Shown in pieces: positions 44,643 through 56,179 of a stretch of 64,000 nt of DNA. Below the pieces are notes generated by a model, which saw only the letters and a program-made list of their open reading frames with translations, had not been told where the DNA came from and made no database searches. The position numbers and the translations under genes are program-made. How positions within the stretch are numbered: the stretch's first letter is position 1; each line of letters begins with the position of its first letter. Source of the stretch: Arachis hypogaea (Eukaryota; Streptophyta; Magnoliopsida; Fabales; Fabaceae); NCBI RefSeq assembly GCF_003086295.3, contig NC_092051.1, forward strand, positions 78,252,445 through 78,316,444, given 5' to 3'.

Positions 44643-45102
44643 TGTAATAGCCCAGACCACCAGCTAGCACGATATTGTCCGCTTTGGCACACAAGGCCTC
44701 ACGGTTTTTCCTTTGACGATAGGGATGATAGCCAAAGCCCCCACACTCACTCGTCAAAACGCATCATGCTAGGGAGAGGTATCCACACCCTTATAAGGCA
44801 TGCTTCATTCCCCTCCCCAACCAATGTGGGCCTTACAATCCATCCCCCTAAGGGAGCCCATCGCCCTCGCTGGCACATCGATCCGGGCTCTGCCTCTGAT
44901 ACCATCTGTAACAGCCCAAACCACCCACTAGCACAATATTGTCCGCTTTGGCACACATGGCCTCACGATTTTGCCTTTGACGATAGGGATGATAGCCAAA
45001 GCCCCCCACACTCACTCGTCAAAACGCGTCATACTAGGGAGAGGTATCCACACCCTTATAAGGCATGCTTCGTTCCCCTCCCCAATCGATGTGGGCCTTA
45101 CA
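44643..45102 (-). mobile_element. Element I: TRIM (terminal-repeat retrotransposon in miniature)
   Basis: 460 bases. Two direct repeats of 195-196 bases (44643-44837 and 44907-45102) start TGTAAGGCCCAC and end GGGCTGTTACA on the minus strand. The 69-base middle holds a tRNA-Met primer site next to the right repeat and a purine-rich CTTAGGGGGATGGAT next to the left one. Flanks are CCAAC and CCAAT, a target copy with one mismatch. It codes for nothing and depends on other elements. The repeat resembles a TRIM family known from many dicots. The plus frames at 44448-45137 run through it by chance. Confidence 0.88.
44892..44904 (-). other. Primer-binding site of TRIM I
   Basis: Minus strand TGGTATCAGAGGC, two bases from the 5' LTR. 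It is complementary to initiator tRNA-Met. Confidence 0.8.
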
Positions 45103-46012
45103 CCAATAAAGCGGGTAAAGAGGATCATCAAAGTTGATGAAGCAGAGAAAGCCTTTCCTGCACGGGACTCCACACGGTTCACTAATTGTTACTGCGAGCA
45201 GGTGTTCCCCATCCTAGCCGAGAGGAACTACAATAATGAGCATCTACTCATTCTCCCAACACATTTTGTTGATTTTGTGGAGACCCGCATCGAGAGGAGA
45301 CAGTGAGAATTCTTAAGGAGGCAGCCGTGGGAGGCCAACCTATCATGGGTAGTTGAATTCTACTCCAACTTCTACTCGCCTACCTTGCAGACTGTCTATG
45401 TTTGTCAGCAGCAAGTCCCTATCTCTGAGGGTGCCATACAGAGAGTACTGGATCTTCCACTTAGCCCAGAGGGATTGGATGCCTATCAAGAGGCCCAGCT
45501 TAAGCGCCAGATATATCAGTTTGACTAGGACAGCATCCTTGGAGTTATAGCCCAACCTGGCAGCACTTGGATCTACGGGCAACACTGGTCAAAACCCAAG
45601 AGTATCTCAGCCCAAGCACTTACCTTGGAGGCTCACGTTTGGGCACAGATTATGTCCCACTATATCTTTCTGAGCACTCACGAGTCCACCTTCACAGTGG
45701 ACATGGCTGTTCTCATCTGGTGCATCCTTACGGAACAACCTCTCAACCTGCCCCGACTCATCCGACAGGCAATCGGACATGTGCAGATCGCGGGTAACCT
45801 GCCTTTCCCCATATTAGTTTCAAATTTAGTCTCTGCAGCAGGTGTCTCCTATCGGGATAGGGACACGAAGGCCATGATCCCTAGGGCCGATCAGTATGTC
45901 CCGAATGGGAAGTACATCAGACCCCCAGTCCCTTCTATGAGCTGGCCTCCAGGCCCATCTTGGGACACTCCTCCTTCTTCTGCTCCACCATCCTCCACAC
46001 CACAAGCACCAT

Positions 46013-47552
46013 TGATGAGAGGATAATTTATACGCGTTTTGGCATTATTTTTACATAGTTTTTAGTATGATTTAGTTAGTTTTTAGTATATTTTTATTAG
46101 TTTTTAAATAAAAATCAAATTTCTAGACTTTACTATGAGTTTGTGTGTTTTTCTGTGATTTCAGGTATTTTCTGGCTAAAATTGAGGGACTTGAGCAAAA
46201 ATCTGATTCAGAGGCTGAAAAAGAACTGCAGATGCTGTTGGATTCTGACCTCCCTGCACTCGAAATGGATTTTTTGGAGCTACAGAAATCCAATTGGCAC
46301 GCTCTCAATTGCGTTGAAAAGTAGACATCCAGGGCTTTCCAGAAATATATAATAGTCCATACTTTTTACGAGTTTTAACGACACAAACTGGCGTTCAAAC
46401 GCCAGCTCCCTGCCCTATTCTGGAGTTAAACGCCAGAAACAGGTTGCAAATCAGAGTTAAACACCAGAAACAGGCTACAACCTGGCGTTTAACTACAAAA
46501 AGAGTCTCTACACATGAAAGCTCAATGCTCAGCCCAAGCACACACCAAGTGGGCCCGGAAGTAGATTTCTACATCATTTACATATCTTATGTAACCCTAG
46601 CTACTAGTTTAGTATAAAAACTACTTTTAGTGATTTATTTCACATCTCTGGTTAGTCTTTGACTAATTTTATGTTCTGAGATCACGTTTAGGGGGCTGGC
46701 CATTCGGCCATGCCTGAACCTTCATCACTTATATATTTTCAACAGTAGAGTTTCTACACACCATAGATTAAGGTGTGGAGCTCTGCTGTTCCTCATGAAT
46801 TAACGCAAAGTACTATTGTTTTCTTATTCAATTCAAGCTTATTCCTATTCTAAGATATTCGCTTGCACTTCAACATGATGAATGTGATGATCCGTGACAC
46901 TCATCACCATTCTCGACCTATGAACGCGTGCCTGACAACCACTTTCGTTCTACCTTGGATTGAGCGTTTATCTCTTAGCCTCCATTCCGAAAGATCGGAG
47001 TCTTCGTGGTATAAGCTAGAATAATTGGCAGCCATTCTTGAGATCTGGAAAGTCTAAACCTTGTCTGTGGTATTCCGAGTAGGATCTGGGAAGGGATTAC
47101 TGTGACGAGCTTCAAACTCGCGAGTGTTGGGCGTAGTGACAAACGCAAAAGGATCAATGGATCCTATTCCAACATGATCGAGAACCGACAGATGATTAGC
47201 CGTACGGTGACAGTGCATTTGGACCATTTTCACTGAGAGGACGGGAAGTAGCCATTGACAACGGTGATGCCCAACATACAGCTTGCCATGGAAAGGAGTA
47301 TGAATGATTGGATGAAAGCAGTAGGAAAACAGAGGTTCAGAAGGAACAAAAGTATCTCCATATGCTTATCTGAAATTCTCACCAATGAATTGCATAAGTA
47401 TCTCTATCCTATTTTATATTTTATATCATAATTATCAAAATCCCATAACCATTTGAATCTGCCTGACTGAGATTTACAAGGTGACCATAGCTTGTTTCAA
47501 GCCGACAATCTCCATGGGATCGACCCTTACTCATGTAAGGTTTATTACTTGG
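46013..47552 (+). repeat. 5' LTR of element J, first part
   Basis: Starts TGATGAGAGG. Shared module at 46262-46365; palindromes at 46385-46500 (GGCGTTCAAACGCC and decayed units). CTTGG at 47548-47552 is the left target copy of K. Together with 62863-62978 the LTR is 1,656 bases. Confidence 0.88.
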
Positions 47553-50457
47553 TGATGCATTCGCATATTTGCTATTCTAGCTAGTTAAGTTTAGTTAATT
47601 TTAGCTGAATATCACTCATTACTACTAGAATAAACAAGAAATTTTGTGAGTTATCTATCCATGCATTCATGAACCAAGAACTAGGTGAAATTTGGCATAA
47701 TCCATGCAAATGATTTAAGGAGTTCATAAACAAGTTGATGTGAATAATTCCCTTGAATTTTAGTGCATAAGATGGTAATACTTTGATGAGGATTCTTTGG
47801 TTGATGTTAGGAAATAAAGCAAGCAGGCAATGGAGAAAAGAAGGCTTGGAGATACATCACTCTTTGCAAGGAAACAGAGGATTACACGTTGCCAACTCCA
47901 GCGTGTTTGTGAACAACGTAAGAATCTTGAAGCAGAGCAAGAATTGGAGCCAGAGAGCGTTGCCAGGTAGGGGATGAACTGGCGTGTTCCCTGGCAACAC
48001 CCACAACAACGCTAGGCCAAAATGCTAGGCCAAGGAAGGATCGAAAGTGTTGTTGGCAGGGGATAACATGGGCGTGTTTGGCAATAACGCCAGCAACAAC
48101 GCTGGCCACTTCAAGGCACCCCTGGAGAGGCTCGAAAGCGTTGCCAGGTAGGGATTGACCTGGCATGTTTGGCAATCACACCAGCAACAATACTGGCCAC
48201 TGTAAGGTAGCCATGGGAGTGATATTGGGCGTTGCCAACGTTGAAGAGAGTTGGCGTGTTCCTTGGCAACGCAAGGCAAAGAAATGGAGCCAAGGAAGAG
48301 GTCGAAGGCGTTGTTGCCTTAAAAATGAATTGGCATGTTCATCAACAACGTTAGCAACAACGCCAATGCAAAGAACTTGAGTCAGGGGAGGACAGAGCAC
48401 GTTGCTAGTGGCATGTTTGCCAACAACTTCACCAAAAATGCCCAACCAAGGCAGCCTGACCTTGCCCTCTTCAAGGATGCATAACTTGAGTTACAGAGAA
48501 CCAATTTGAGTACTTCTAGTTGCATTAGAAAGCTGACATTCAGAGCTTTCCAATGATATATAATAGTCTATAGTGTAACATGAAATGGGAGCTCAAATCA
48601 GAGTCATCATTAGGCCCTAAAAATAAGAAAATGGAGTTGAGAGTTAGGGAGGCATGAATGAGCCACAAAAAGGTGATCGAGAGCGTTGCCAGGCAGGGAT
48701 TGAACTGGCGTGTTCCGTGGAAACGCCCACAACAATGCCAAGGCTAAGGAATTGGGCCAGAGGAGGTCGTGCACGTTGTTGGTGGTGTGTTTGCCAACAA
48801 CATCACCAAAAACGCCCAACCAAGGCAGCCTGACCTTGTCCTCTTCAATGGAGCATAACTTGAGCTAGGAAGATCCAATTGAAATGATCCCAAGTGCATT
48901 GGAAAGAAGACATTCTGAGCTTTTCAATGATATATAATAGTCCAAATTGAAGCAAAGGACTGAAGCTCAAAGTTCAGGCAACATCAAGCATGAAAAGTGA
49001 AGAATGGGCCAAGTGTTTGTCAATAACGCCCATAACAACGCCCAAGCACCAAGTGCAACTCCCAGAAAATTGCCATGCACGTTGCCAACGTGCATCAAGG
49101 CTGGCATGTGTGCCAACAATGCCAGGCCATTGGGCCAGAGCAATGGAAATGAGCCCTGTTTCCTCTATTTGGCAAGAATCCTTTCATTAACCAAAAATCA
49201 ACAAGAGCAAGGCCCAAATTGCTAACCCAAAAGGAGAATTTCAAGGAGTCTTAGGACTAGTATAAATAGAGAAGAAGTTTGTACTTAAAGGGAACTTTTT
49301 AGACACTGAGGGAATTTGTTTTATTACACTAGCATTTTTACTTTTTTTTCACCGGTCTTCTATTTTGTTTTTCTTGCAACTTTGAATTTCAGTTTTAAGA
49401 ACTTCCTCTTCCTCTTCTTCTTCATTCTTCTCTACACTTAGTTTAATTTTTATCTATGGCAATTGTTATTGAAATTGGAGCTATGATTCACTAAACCCCA
49501 TTTTCATTAGGGGGAGGAGCTCTGCTCACTTGAATTGGTTGATAACTTTTCTTTTCCTTTTTAATTCAAGTGGCTCATCTAAGAGGAAACTCTTGTTCTT
49601 CACAGATTCAATTACCATCGAGAGAGGGATTGAATCTATATGAATTGTGTGGTGAACTTGAGAAAGGAGCTACATAATTCAGTTTAAAGTTCATCCTCTC
49701 ATGGTTTCCTTGATTAATACACTTTGGGTTGGTATGTGAGATGTAACCACCCTTAGTTGAGATCCTAGAAGTCATGTGGCATGAAGGATTAGTAAATTGA
49801 GCTTTATCTCTTCTCATGAACAATTAGATCACGAGAGTGGCAATTGGTTGTGTTGAGAGAAATTGAGTTACCAAGAGATTGGAACTCAATTACCTACAAT
49901 CTGCCATGGATCTATACCCATGATTGAGAAGGAATTGATCAATATCAATTCATGAGAATTTGCATCTCTGATCCCTAATGATCTCTTCCATCATTAATTC
50001 TCATCTCTTTTGTTCTTTAGTTATTTTGAATACCCATTACCCAATTCCCTTTTACATTCAAGCAATTTAACATTCCTGCTATTTAGATTCAATCTTAATT
50101 ACTTGCAATTTACTTTTCTGCTCTTTACAATTTAGCACTCTACTTTCTTGCAATTTACTGTTATGTCATTTAAGTTTCTTGCAATCTAAGTTTCCGTTAT
50201 TTACTTTCAGTCATTTAATTCGCCTTCATTATTTCACTTCTTTAAATTTCTTGTCATTGAATTTCTTGCAATTTCTTTCAAGCATTCAAATCTCATGAAA
50301 CCAAAACAATGTTTGCTCAACTAAACTACCAATTAACTAAAGTTTCTTAATCTACCAATCTCTGTGGGATCGACCTCACTCCGGTGAGTTTTACTACTTG
50401 ATACGACCCGGTATACTTGCCGGCGGTAATTACGTGAAATTAATTTTTCGCGTATCA
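47553..50457 (+). repeat. 5' LTR of element K
   Basis: TGATGCATTCGCATATTTGC to CGCGTATCA. It carries two copies of the shared module (about 48476-48575 and 48845-48945) and a palindromic array based on GGCGTTGCC and GGCAACGCC (47890-48440 and 48670-48820). The TATA box is TATAAATAG at 49261-49269. Frames of 60-97 codons over the array, in both strands, are not genes. Confidence 0.93.
49261..49269 (+). promoter_or_regulatory. TATA box, 5' LTR of K
   Basis: TATAAATAG in a GC-neutral context; conserved in the 3' LTR at 61662-61670. Transcription should start roughly 30 bases downstream, giving an LTR leader of about 1.1 kb. Confidence 0.65.
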
Positions 50458-50463
50458 AGTTTT

Positions 50464-50481
50464 TGGCGCCGTTGCCGGGGA
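50464..50481 (+). other. Primer-binding site, element K
   Basis: TGGCGCCGTTGCCGGGGA, six bases (AGTTTT) after the LTR end. Confidence 0.93.
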
Positions 50482-50636
50482 TTGGCAAAGATTAACAATG
50501 ATTAAGTGAATGGTAGTTTAGATTAAGCATTTTTCTTTTCTTTGTTAAGACCCACTAACTGTTTGATATTTTGTTTCATTAATTTTAACTTCACTCTAGC
50601 AATAGAGTATTTTAATTGTGTTGTTGGTTTGGTTGT

Positions 50637-51680
50637 ATGTCAGAAGCAAGCAGAGAGGTCTCCACCTTTTGTGAAAGTGATGAGAGAAGCCTCCGAAGAT
50701 TGAGAAGAGAAGCAAGGGGGAAAGGAGTAATCGGTGAAGAAGACTCAGAAGGAGAAGACCAAGTCATGGAGGGCAATTTGCATAACCCCCCTGAGGGCGT
50801 TGCCAACAATAACGGCCCACCTCAAAGGAGAGTTCTAGCTTCTTACACTTTCCCCAATCCCAGAAACTGTGGGAGCAGTATACTCACTCCTAATGTTCAT
50901 ACAAATAACTTTGAACTGAAGCCTCAGCTTATCACTTTGGTGCAAAACAATTGTTCCTATGGAGGAGGGCCCCTTGAGGATCCAAATCAACACCTATCTG
51001 TCTTCCTAAGAATATGTGAAACTGTCAAGACAAATAGTGTACATCCAAATATTTACAAGCTGCTGTTGTTTCCATTTTCTTTGAGGGACAAAGCATCTCA
51101 ATGGCTTGAGACATTCCCAAAAGAAAGTATCAACACTTAGGATGATTTGGTGAATAAATTCCTATCTAAGTTCTATCCATCTTAGAGGATCATCAGATTG
51201 AAGACGGAGGTGTAAACTTTCACTCAAATGGATGGGGAATCATTGTATGATGCATGGGAAAGATACAAAGCTCTGATTAAGAAATGTCCACCTGAAATGT
51301 TCAGTGAATGGGATAGACTTCAAAATTTCTATGAGGGGTTAACCCTAAAAGCTCAAGAGTCCTTGGATCACTTTGTGGGAGGCTCGCTATAATTGATGAA
51401 GACAGCCGAGGAAGCCCAGAATCTCATAGACATGGTAGCAAACAATCAATATTTCTATGCTCATCAGAGGCAATGCCAACCCGTTCAAAAGAATGGTGTG
51501 TTGGAATTAAAAGGAGTGGACACCATTTTGGCACAGAACAAGTTGATGCACCAACAAATCCAGCAACAAATGGAAATGATGGCTAAAAGAATAGATGGCC
51601 TCCAACTAGCTTCAGTGAGCACAACAAATCAACCTTCAATTGAATGGGGCCAAGGTGAAGTAGGCAATGTTGAGCAGTAA
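50637..51680 (+). pseudogene. Element K gag
   Basis: From ATG 50637 (MSEASREVSTFCESDERSLRRLRREARG) the frame gives FELKPQLITLVQNNCSYGGGPLEDPNQHL and the core LLLFPFSLRDKASQWLETFPKESI. TAG follows at about 51138, TAG near 51182, TAA near 51212 and TAA near 51390, all in one frame. Between them lie DGESLYDAWERYKALIKKCP and GLTLKAQESLDHFVGG; after them EEAQNLIDMVANNQYFYAHQRQ. A TAA ends this block at 51678. Four to six lost residues were Q or W in siblings. The longer frame start at 50616 lies in the leader and is not conserved. Confidence 0.8.
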
Positions 51681-52271
51681 CAAGAACAAGTTCAATACAT
51701 GTAAAACACTTCAAATTCTTCTCAGAATGAATTCCATGGTGACACATACAACTCATCTTGGAGGAATCACCCCAACCTGAGATGGGGTGATAATCAAAGC
51801 CATTGGCAGAAGAACAACAATTCCAACCATTCTCGTAACACAAACAGCCAAAATCATTCATCTAACAACACTAACCAATACAAAAAACCACAAAACACAT
51901 ACCAATCACCTCACAACAACTCACAAACTCACCAAAATACCTTCCCCGCACCAACATCCAACTCACAAAGCTATCACCCTATCTCCCCAAATAACTTCCA
52001 GTAACAACAATCACACCCTATCATACCACCAATTGACCATCATGAAACTAGGATCTCAAGTCTTGAAGCAGCATTACAAAACCTTTCCCAAAGCACACAA
52101 TCAATTGCTCAGACCACTCAAACTTTGCTCAAAGGACAAGAAAGATATGAATCCACCATGAGGAACCTTGAGCGACAAATGGGACAATTAGCCAAACAAT
52201 CTAAAAGGCCAACCAATGTACTTCTAAGTGATACAATCCCGAACCCAAGGGAAGAATGTAAAGCTGTGTAG
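51681..52271 (+). pseudogene. Element K gag C-terminal, N- and Q-rich part
   Basis: In the gag frame: SSWRNHPNLRWGDNQSHWQKNNNSNHSRN, then an asparagine- and proline-rich stretch, ISSLEAALQNLSQSTQSIAQTTQTLLKG and RNLERQMGQLAKQ (likely coiled coil), IPNPREECKAV and a TAG just before LRSGK. Stops also occur near 51700 and 52002. No zinc knuckle is visible. Confidence 0.65.
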
Positions 52272-53323
52272 TTGAGAAGTGGCAAGGTAGTTGGGAGAGA
52301 AGTCAACAAAGAAGCAACAGGGCATGAAGGGGAAGATACAATAGACAAGAAGGAGGATGAAAATGCATCAACATCCAAAAAGAGAAAAGAACTTGTGGAG
52401 CCACTAAGCAAGTTGCCAACACAAAATAACAATGCCAACAACAAGGAAATTGTGAAGCCACAGCAAGAGGAAAGAAGTGAAGGGGTAAAATCTTATGCAC
52501 CCAAACTCCCTTACCCAACAAGGTTACACAAAGGAATACGAGACCAACAATTCCCAAAATTCTTGGAAATCTTTAAGAAACTTGAGATCAACATTCCATT
52601 GGCCGAAGCTTTAGAGCAAATGCCACTATATTCAAAATTTCTTAAAGAATTGATCACCAAGAAGAGAAGCTGGCATGAGAAAAAAACCGTACTCCTTACT
52701 CAAGAGTGTAGTGCCATCATTCAAAAGGGACTTCCACCAAAACTTAAGGATCCAGGCAGCTTCCTCATACCATGTACAATTGGGAATATGGCCATTGATA
52801 AATCACTTTGTGACTTGGGAGCAAGCATTAACTTAATGCCTCTTGCCATGATGAAGAAGCTGATGATAGAAAAGGATAAACCTACAAGGATGTCACTACA
52901 ACTTGATGACAGATCCCTCAAAATACCAAATGGAGTAGTGGAGAATCTCTTGGTAAAAGTGGAAAATTTTATATTCCCAGCCGACTTTGTAGTGTTGGAG
53001 ATGGATGAAGAGGGAAGTAACTCAGTCATTCTTGGTAGACTTTTTTGGCCACTGCTAGAACAATCATTGATGTGGAGAAGGAGGAGATGATCTTCAGAGT
53101 ACATGATGAACAAATGACCATAAATGTCTTCAAGGCAATGCAATATCCAGCTGAGAAAGAGAGTTGCATGAGGATTGATGTGGTAGATTCTTTAGTTGAA
53201 GAAATATTTGAAGCAAGTCATGGGGAGAATCAAGAAGAAACTCAAGACATCCAAGAGCAAGAGGTAGAAGAGATACAACCATCAGAGGAACCAAGTGAAG
53301 TTAAGATAGAAAGTGCACCATAA
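52272..53323 (+). pseudogene. Element K protease
   Basis: 52272-53090 starts at the LRSGKVV linker, passes an acidic-basic stretch and reaches the protease motif CDLGASINLMP (DLG aspartate near residue 181). At about 53040 one base is missing relative to siblings, so ILGR runs out of frame. The correct continuation is 53045-53323 (MATARTIIDVEKEEMIF...), which ends at a TAA in place of a glutamine codon. The next 250 bases, to 53581, continue in that frame (KLKPLPPHLKYAFLGE) with a TAG at about 53562 before the long pol frame. Confidence 0.78.
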
Positions 53324-53581
53324 CAAAAGCTAAAGCCTCTACCCCCTCATCTTAAATATGCATTCCTTGGTGAGAAGGATCACTTCCTAGTGATCATCAA
53401 CTCCACCCTGAGTGAGGAAGAAGAAGAAAAGCTACTTGCTGTACTAAGAGCCTACAAGGATGCTCTGGGATGGACCATTGATGACTTAAAGGGTATATGC
53501 CCTGCTATATGTATGCATAAGATTCTCTTGGAGGAAAATTCCAAACCAGTAGTACAACCTTAGAGAAGACTGAATCCCACA

Positions 53582-56179
53582 ATGAAGGAGGTTGTTCAGA
53601 AGAAAGTGATGAAGTTATGTAAAGCTGGAATCATTTACCCCATCTCTGACAGCCCATGGGTGAGCCCAGTTCAAGTAGTACCGAAGAAAGGTGGCATGAC
53701 TGTCATTGTCAATGAGAAGAATGAAATCATACCCACAAGAACAGTAACAGGGTGGAGAATGTGCATTGACTATAGAAGGCTGAATGATGCCACACGAAAA
53801 GATCACTTCCCCCTCCCTTTCATTGACCAAATGCTTGAAAGGTTGGCTGGCCATGCCTATTACTGCTTCCTTGATGGATATTCTGGCTATAATCAAATAG
53901 TTGTTGACCCCATGGATCAAGAGAAGACCTCCTTCACTTGCCCCTTTGGAGTTTTTGCTTACAAGAGAATGCCATTCGGGTTGTATAATGCCCCAGCTAC
54001 CTTTCAGAGGTGCATGCTATCAATCTTCTCAGACATGGTAGAAAAATTTATTGAAATTTTTATGGATGATTTCTCCATTTTTGGTGATTCTTTCAATGAT
54101 TGCTTACACCATCTTACTCTAGTCTTAAAAAGGTGCCAAGAAACCAATTTGGTTTTGAACTGGGAGAAATGCCATTTTATGGTACCCGAAGGAATTGTTC
54201 TTGGTCACAAAATTTCAAGAAAGGGTATAGAGGTGGACAAGGCAAAAGTAAAAATTATAGAAAAGCTTTCACTGCCAACAAATGTAAAAGCTGTTAGAAG
54301 TTTCTTGGGCCATGCTGGATTCTATAGACGATTCATCAAAGATTTTTCTAAAATAGTAAAACCATTAAGCAACTTGCTTGTGGTGAGCAACCCTTTTTCC
54401 TTTGATGATGAATGTAAACAGGCCTTTGAGACTCTAAAAGCTAAGCTCACCACAGCACCAATTATCACACCCCCAAGTTGGGGATTACCTTTTGAACTTA
54501 TGTGTGATGCAAGTGACCTTGCAATTGGTGTTGTGCTGGGGCAGAAGAAGGACAAGAAGCACCATGTCATCTACTATGCAAGCAAAGTATTGAACGAAGC
54601 TCAAAGAAATTATACCACAACAGAGAAAGAGTTACTAGCTGTGGTATATGCTTTTGATAAGTTTAGGCAATATTTGATTGGATCCAAAATCTTAGTTTAT
54701 ACTGATCATGCTGCTCTCAAGTATCTAATGTCAAAACAGGATGCCAAACCAAGGCTAATTAGATGGATATTACTTCTACAAGAGTTTGACATTGAGATCA
54801 AGGACAGAAAGGGTAGTGAGAATCAAGTTGCTGACCATCTATCAAGGTTGCCACAAGGGACGAATCAAGATACCTCTCAACCAGTGAATGAGAATTTTCT
54901 GGATGAGTACCTCTTGCAAATCCAACAAACCCCTTGGTTTGTAGACATGGCCAACTACAAAGCAGGAAGGAGTATTCCACAAGAGTATACAAGGCAACAA
55001 GTTAAGAAGCTGCTACATGAGGCTAAGTTATTCTTGTGGGATGAACCCTTCCTATTCAAAAGATACCCAGATGGAATGATTAGAAGATGTGTGCCGGAAG
55101 TTGAAATGAAGGACATACTATGGCATTGTCACAATTCAAGCTATGGTGGCCATTTTGGAGCGGAAAGGACTGCTGCAAAAGTCCTCCAAAGTGGGTTCTA
55201 TTGGCCTTCTATCTTCAAGGATGCTAGAGATTTTGTGAGTTACTGCAATGAATGCCAAAGAACAGGAGGCTTGACAAAGAAGAATGAGATGCCTCAGAAG
55301 TTCATTTTGGAAGTGGAACTCTTTGATTTATGGGGAATAGACTTCATGGAACCCTTCCCTCCATCCTACACATTCAAGTACATCTTAGTGGCAGTGGAGT
55401 ATGTTTCAAAATGGGTAGAGGCAATAGCCACCACTACATGTGATGCTCATATGGTATTGCAATTTCTAAGGAGAAACATCTTCACTAGGTTTGGGGTGCC
55501 AAAGGGACTTATAAGCGATGGGGGAAGCCACTTTTGCAACAAACAATTGAACTCCCTCCTCCATAGATATGGAGTAACCCACAAGGTAGCCACACCCTAT
55601 CACCCACAGACAAATGGACAAGCTGAACTTGCAAACAAAGAGCTAAAGAGAATTTTGGAGAAAACTGTAGGAGCAACAAGAAAGGATTGGGCAAGGAAGC
55701 TAGATGATGCACTCTGGGCATATCGGACAGCATTCAAAACCCCCATAGGAAGATCTTCATTTCAGCTGGTGTATGGAAAAGCATGCCATTTACCTGTAGA
55801 GCTTGAACACAAAGCTTTCTGGGCCACAAAACTTCTAAATCTTGATACCCAAGCAGCTGGAGAGAAGAGACTGTTGCAACTCAATGAGTTAGAGGAATTC
55901 AGACTTGAAGCATATGAGAATGCCAGAATATACAAGGAAAGAACAAAGAGGTGGCATGACAAGAAGATATCTCCAAGGACATTTGAACCAGGCCAAAAAG
56001 TGTTACTCTTCAACTCTAGGCTAAAAATTTTTCTTCGAAAGCTTAAATCCAGATGGACTGGTCCATACACCATCACAAGAGTTTTCGCTCATGGTTATGT
56101 GGAACTACATGATGAAACCTCAAAGGAGACATTCACAGTCAATGGTCATAGGGTGAAGCTCTATCTTGGTGGCCCCTAG
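53582..56179 (+). CDS. Element K reverse transcriptase-RNase H-integrase, long open frame
   Basis: 865 codons without a stop. [17 protein letters not shown] at the start, [20 protein letters not shown], catalytic D162-D163 in FMDDFS. RNase H: D309 in [42 protein letters not shown]. Integrase: zinc-binding H515, second H in GGHFG, C555 and C558; DD35E core D587 (GIDFM), D646 (ISDGG), E682; end motif [11 protein letters not shown]. No chromodomain. The first ATG is internal to RT, since translation should come through from gag-protease, which is broken. A small change next to the core (FMEPFP for FMGPFP) could matter. It is the most complete enzyme frame in the window. Confidence 0.88.
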   Translation: MKEVVQKKVMKLCKAGIIYPISDSPWVSPVQVVPKKGGMTVIVNEKNEIIPTRTVTGWRMCIDYRRLNDATRKDHFPLPFIDQMLERLAGHAYYCFLDGYSGYNQIVVDPMDQEKTSFTCPFGVFAYKRMPFGLYNAPATFQRCMLSIFSDMVEKFIEIFMDDFSIFGDSFNDCLHHLTLVLKRCQETNLVLNWEKCHFMVPEGIVLGHKISRKGIEVDKAKVKIIEKLSLPTNVKAVRSFLGHAGFYRRFIKDFSKIVKPLSNLLVVSNPFSFDDECKQAFETLKAKLTTAPIITPPSWGLPFELMCDASDLAIGVVLGQKKDKKHHVIYYASKVLNEAQRNYTTTEKELLAVVYAFDKFRQYLIGSKILVYTDHAALKYLMSKQDAKPRLIRWILLLQEFDIEIKDRKGSENQVADHLSRLPQGTNQDTSQPVNENFLDEYLLQIQQTPWFVDMANYKAGRSIPQEYTRQQVKKLLHEAKLFLWDEPFLFKRYPDGMIRRCVPEVEMKDILWHCHNSSYGGHFGAERTAAKVLQSGFYWPSIFKDARDFVSYCNECQRTGGLTKKNEMPQKFILEVELFDLWGIDFMEPFPPSYTFKYILVAVEYVSKWVEAIATTTCDAHMVLQFLRRNIFTRFGVPKGLISDGGSHFCNKQLNSLLHRYGVTHKVATPYHPQTNGQAELANKELKRILEKTVGATRKDWARKLDDALWAYRTAFKTPIGRSSFQLVYGKACHLPVELEHKAFWATKLLNLDTQAAGEKRLLQLNELEEFRLEAYENARIYKERTKRWHDKKISPRTFEPGQKVLLFNSRLKIFLRKLKSRWTGPYTITRVFAHGYVELHDETSKETFTVNGHRVKLYLGGP

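Larger units (their letters stand above)
44533..46012 (+). pseudogene. Element H third ORF (env position), interrupted
   Basis: Starts MVTKRGKEKASEKPLARRGTKRAPAKAP, is cut at 44642 by TRIM element I and resumes at 45108 with KVDEAEKAFPARDSTRFTNCYCEQVFPILAERNYNNEHLLIL. A TGA at about 45304, then frames carrying WEANLSWVVEFYSNFYSP, ISEGAIQRVLDLPLSPEGL and MAVLIWCILTEQPLNLPRLI. It ends where J inserted. The fold resembles the 'putative plant transposon protein' domain found in the env position of Athila elements (Pfam Transposase_32 as I recall). Its role is unknown; I see no signal peptide or transmembrane helix. Confidence 0.7.

Noticed and set aside
44448..45137. A 229-codon plus frame across 44448-45137
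   Set aside because: Most of it is the noncoding TRIM element I read through in one frame.
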